From: Accumulibacter sp.
GTDB lineage: Bacteria; Pseudomonadota; Gammaproteobacteria; Burkholderiales; Rhodocyclaceae
NCBI GenBank assembly: GCA_031264825.1
Contig: JAISDL010000129.1
Span: 1-8,714, forward strand
Reading direction: 5' to 3'
Length of the DNA stretch: 8,714 bases
In this document: in pieces, positions 6,192 through 8,714 of the stretch
Position numbering within the stretch: position 1 is the first letter of the stretch
Layout: each line of letters begins with the position of its first letter
The notes under the pieces: generated by a model
Databases searched by the model: none
What the model saw: only the letters and a program-made list of their open reading frames with translations
What the model was told of the DNA's origin: nothing
Position numbers and translations under genes: made by a program

Positions 6192-6799
6192 AGCGCTACG
6201 TCGTCCTCATTTCCGGGCGCGGCAGTAATATGGCGTCCTTGCTCGACGCGTCGGCGTCGGGGCGGTTGCCGGCTTCCCCGGCGGCCGTGATTTCCAGCAA
6301 GCCGGAAGCCGAGGGGCTGCGCGCCGCCCGGAACGCCGGCGTCGAGACGCGCGTCGTCGACCCCGCGCGTTTTCCGTCTCGTGCGGCGTTCGACGACGCG
6401 CTCGCCGGAACGATCGACGCTTTTTCTCCCGACCTCGTGATTCTTGCCGGGTTCATGCGGATTCTCGGGAACGACTTCGTCCGCCGTTTTGCGGGACGTC
6501 TCATCAATATCCACCCCTCGCTTCTCCCGGCGTTTCCGGGGCTGAATACGCACCGCCGCGCGCTCGCCGAGGGTGTCCGTTTCCACGGATGTACCGTGCA
6601 TTTCGTGACGCCCGACCTCGACCACGGGCCGATCATCGCGCAGGCCGTCGTTCCCGTTTTCGACGACGACATTGAAGCGAGCCTTTCCGCGCGGGTGCTG
6701 GAAAAAGAGCATCTGGTCCTTCCGCAGGCCGTCGCGTGGTTCGTCGAAGATCGCTTGACGGTCGTCGAGGGGCGCGTGCGCCTCGACGCGTCGCGGTGA
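6188..6799 (+). CDS. purN: Phosphoribosylglycinamide formyltransferase
   Basis: GAR transformylase of purine synthesis: transfers the formyl group from 10-formyltetrahydrofolate to 5'-phosphoribosylglycinamide in the cytoplasm. The 203-residue length fits the family. Diagnostic sequence: the phosphate-binding SGRGSNM (9-15); LAGFMRIL (86-93); the folate/catalytic NIHPSLLPAFPG (107-118) with N107 and H109; HGCTVHFVTPDLDHGPII (133-150) with catalytic D145. These correspond to N106, H108 and D144 of the E. coli enzyme. The catalytic set is complete. The ATG lacks an SD and overlaps the stop of a short upstream ORF. The DUF3108 gene follows after 12 nt, so the two are probably co-transcribed. Confidence 0.97.
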   Translation: MKRYVVLISGRGSNMASLLDASASGRLPASPAAVISSKPEAEGLRAARNAGVETRVVDPARFPSRAAFDDALAGTIDAFSPDLVILAGFMRILGNDFVRRFAGRLINIHPSLLPAFPGLNTHRRALAEGVRFHGCTVHFVTPDLDHGPIIAQAVVPVFDDDIEASLSARVLEKEHLVLPQAVAWFVEDRLTVVEGRVRLDASR

Positions 6800-6811
6800 C
6801 GGGCGTTTCTC

Positions 6812-8164
6812 ATGCCTTTGCCGCTGATCGCCGCGCTCGCCGTCTCGCTCGGCGTCCATGCGTGCTTTCTGTTCGCGCCGAGCTTCGGTTTGAAGGACGA
6901 AGCCCGGAAACTCCCGCTCCGCGCGGAGCTTCGCCTGGCGAAAAGCGCGTCGGGTGGCGCGGGGAGCGGAACGGGAAGCGGAACGGGAGGTGCTACGGTG
7001 GGCACGGCGAGCGCGGGGAGCGTTCGGGCCGCGTCCGCCGCGCCGGATGAAGTTCAAACCGTCAAAGCGCCGGTGAGAAAACCCGGGAAGGAAACTCCGA
7101 AAAAGCGCGAAAACCGGGAAAACGAGCCGGTGAAGACGCCGACGAAGCGAACGAGACAGCCCGTAGCGAAAAAGCCGACCGAAACCGTAAAAGAGCGTGA
7201 GGAAAAAACGGCGCCCAAAGAGGCGGCTGAGACTCCTCAAACCCCCGCGCCGACCGGTGTTGCTTCCGGCGCGGGCGGCGAGGATTTCGGCGACGGTTCC
7301 GGTGAGGATTCCGGTGACGGTTCGGCGTCGGGCGGGACGGGAGGGACGATTCCCTACGGCGTCGAAGAGGTCGACTTTCCCGACGGCGATACGGGCGGGT
7401 CGCGCAATGCGGGCGGGATTTTGGGCGACGCTTCGGCGCCGCCGCGTCTGCCGCCGGGCGGGCGCATCGACTACCGCGTCGATTTCGGCGACCGTGAATT
7501 CGAGGCCGGCAAGGCGGTGAGCGAATGGACGATCGCCGACGGGCGCTACCACCTCAAAATGGAAGTCGAGACGGTCGGGCTTGCCTGGCTGGTCAAGCCG
7601 TATCGTGCCGTCATGGAGAGTCGCGGGCGCGTCATGCCCGAAGGCTTGGTTCCCGACCTTTTTTCGGTGTCGCGGAACGGCGAGGACGCGGACGAGCGCG
7701 CCGTTTTCGACTGGCGGTCGATGACGGTCTCGGTCGGAAAGTCCGGGAGAACGCAGGCGATGGAGGTCGGCGCGCAGGACCTTCTTTCGTTCAATTTCCA
7801 CCTCGGCTTCATGCGCTACCCCGTCATCGGTTCGCGCTTGCCGCTCGTTACCGGAAAAAAGTACGGCGTATACCTGCTTGAAAAACTCGGCGACGAGGAG
7901 ATCGAAACGCCCGTCGGGACGCTGCGGACGCTTCACTTGGGCGCGTCGGGCGCCCGAACGGAACTCTGGCTCGCCTACGATTACCTGTTGCTTCCGGTCA
8001 AGATTCGTTTCGTCGACTCGAAGGGACAGAGTTTCGTCCAGATCGTCTCGGCGCTCCGGCTGAACGACACGGAAGTTACGGGAACCGCGCGCGCGTCGAA
8101 TACTCCGAGCGCTCCGGGCGCGGCGGAATCCCAAGAGACTTTCGGCTCGTCGGAAGGCGGGTGA
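6812..8164 (+). CDS. TonB-like-anchored DUF3108 domain protein
   Basis: A 450-residue envelope protein. Residues ~3-22 form a single hydrophobic N-terminal helix with a TonB-like SLGVHACFLF, suggesting an uncleaved inner-membrane anchor with the remainder in the periplasm. Next comes a long low-complexity linker: Gly/Ser/Thr-rich (~46-70, GSGTG units), Lys/Pro/Glu-rich (~85-147), then Gly/Asp/Ser-rich (~150-205). The folded C-terminal part (~215-420) fits DUF3108: RIDYRVDFGDREFEAGKAVSEW, EVETVGLAWLVKPYRAVMESRGRV (both shown only as anchors at 218-239 and 251-274), FDW (299-301) and TELWLAYDYLLLPVKIRFVD (383-402). The molecular function of DUF3108 is unknown. A DUF3108 gene next to purN and an RsmB-like gene is an arrangement I associate with Betaproteobacteria. 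There is no strong SD; the start is 12 nt after purN and begins directly at the anchor helix. Confidence 0.85.
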   Translation: MPLPLIAALAVSLGVHACFLFAPSFGLKDEARKLPLRAELRLAKSASGGAGSGTGSGTGGATVGTASAGSVRAASAAPDEVQTVKAPVRKPGKETPKKRENRENEPVKTPTKRTRQPVAKKPTETVKEREEKTAPKEAAETPQTPAPTGVASGAGGEDFGDGSGEDSGDGSASGGTGGTIPYGVEEVDFPDGDTGGSRNAGGILGDASAPPRLPPGGRIDYRVDFGDREFEAGKAVSEWTIADGRYHLKMEVETVGLAWLVKPYRAVMESRGRVMPEGLVPDLFSVSRNGEDADERAVFDWRSMTVSVGKSGRTQAMEVGAQDLLSFNFHLGFMRYPVIGSRLPLVTGKKYGVYLLEKLGDEEIETPVGTLRTLHLGASGARTELWLAYDYLLLPVKIRFVDSKGQSFVQIVSALRLNDTEVTGTARASNTPSAPGAAESQETFGSSEGG

Positions 8165-8169
8165 GACGG

Positions 8170-8714
8170 ATGACGCGCGTCGTAAAAACGCTCCTCGCGC
8201 ACGCCGAGGCGCTGCTGTCCGAACTCTTGGCGCTGGAGTCTCCAGATTCTCCGGAGTCCACGGAATCTTTGATCGCTTCGGAACTCCCCGACGACGCGCT
8301 CGTCGCGCGTTATTTCAAGCGCCGCCGCGAACTTGGGCGTTCCGACCGCGCGTTCATCGCCGAGGCCGTTTATTCCGTCCTGCGCCGCAGGCGTTCGCTT
8401 TCGGCGCGTTGCGCGCACGGTGACGCGGGCGGCGTTTCTCCCCGGCGCCTGCTGCTCGCCGCGCTTCTTTGCGCGCGCGACGACGGCGAACGCACGCCTC
8501 CGGCGGAATATTCGCGCGCCGAAATCGAAGACTCTCTCGACGAGACCGAGCGCGGTGCGATAGGGCGCGCGTGCGCGGCAAACCTCGACGCGCTGCCCTC
8601 CGCCGTTCGTCTCGACCTCCCGGACTGGATTTACGACCGCCTTGTAACGCGGCTCGGCGAGGAGAACGCGGCGCGCCTCGCGGAGAGCTTCAAGCACCCG
8701 GCGCCGCTCGACCT
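8170..8714 (+). CDS. RsmB/NOP-family rRNA cytosine methyltransferase, N-terminal part (cut by window end)
   Basis: The first 181 codons of an open frame that runs off the window. Sequence seen: ARYFKRRRELGRSDRAFIAE (46-65) continuing into AVYSVLRRRR (66-75), then RRLLLAALL (92-100), LPDWIYDRL (150-158) and HPAPLDL at the very end, where family members continue RVN. This is the NusB-like/PUA-adjacent N-terminal region of the Fmu/Sun/RsmB class of SAM-dependent 5-methylcytosine rRNA methyltransferases. The catalytic Rossmann domain and its two cysteines lie beyond the window, so activity cannot be judged. The ATG at 8170 is 5 nt after the DUF3108 stop; an in-frame GTG at 8161, overlapping that stop, is an alternative. 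Betaproteobacteria often carry this version beside purN in addition to a standard rsmB, so I give no symbol. Confidence 0.85.
   Translation, partial: MTRVVKTLLAHAEALLSELLALESPDSPESTESLIASELPDDALVARYFKRRRELGRSDRAFIAEAVYSVLRRRRSLSARCAHGDAGGVSPRRLLLAALLCARDDGERTPPAEYSRAEIEDSLDETERGAIGRACAANLDALPSAVRLDLPDWIYDRLVTRLGEENAARLAESFKHPAPLD

Noticed and set aside
6029..8134. Long minus-strand open frame opposite purN and the DUF3108 gene
   Set aside because: It is antisense to purN, whose catalytic motifs are certain, and shows only Arg-rich shadow sequence.

Overview
The window is GC-rich, densely coding and bacterial. The right-hand gene order purN - DUF3108 protein - RsmB/NOP-type rRNA methyltransferase, all on the plus strand, is one I associate with Betaproteobacteria (Burkholderiales and relatives). 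The left half carries an oxygen-sensitive [FeFe] hydrogenase, which points to an anaerobic or fermentative lifestyle. My best guess is therefore an anaerobic, possibly gut- or sediment-associated betaproteobacterium, or a lineage sharing this gene order. The taxonomic call is inference from gene order and motifs only.

Layout. Positions 1-120 are non-coding and packed with short GC palindromes. Positions 121-3974 (minus strand) hold a two-gene operon. The first gene encodes a flavoprotein fusing a NuoF-type C-terminal iron-sulfur domain to a GltD/NfnB-like NAD(P)H oxidoreductase. The second encodes a complete multi-cluster [FeFe] hydrogenase, whose last ~20 codons lie in a 7-nt tandem repeat. 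Positions 3975-4623 are intergenic, with a possible gene remnant at the right end. Then follow, on the plus strand: a 117-residue protein resembling small immunity proteins (4624-4977); a composite inverted-repeat element built from the same 7-nt unit (5034-5145); a three-helix membrane protein of unknown function (5198-5914); a leader with a perfect 12-bp hairpin and a 25-codon upstream ORF; purN (6188-6799); a TonB-like-anchored DUF3108 protein (6812-8164); and the start of an RsmB-like methyltransferase (8170 onward, cut by the window end).

How it fits together. The oxidoreductase probably passes electrons between NAD(P)H and the hydrogenase through its iron-sulfur clusters, making a soluble H2-forming or H2-consuming enzyme. 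It has no NuoE-like subunit and no NuoF FMN/NADH domain, unlike the classical bifurcating HydABC complex. The hydrogenase maturases (HydE, HydF, HydG) are not in the window. The purN-DUF3108-methyltransferase group has gaps of 12 and 5 nt and is probably one transcript.

I see no RNA genes, CRISPR array, insertion sequence or integrase. The most notable non-genic signal is the family of 7-nt repeats and GC hairpins present at two sites, one of which supplies coding sequence to hydA.
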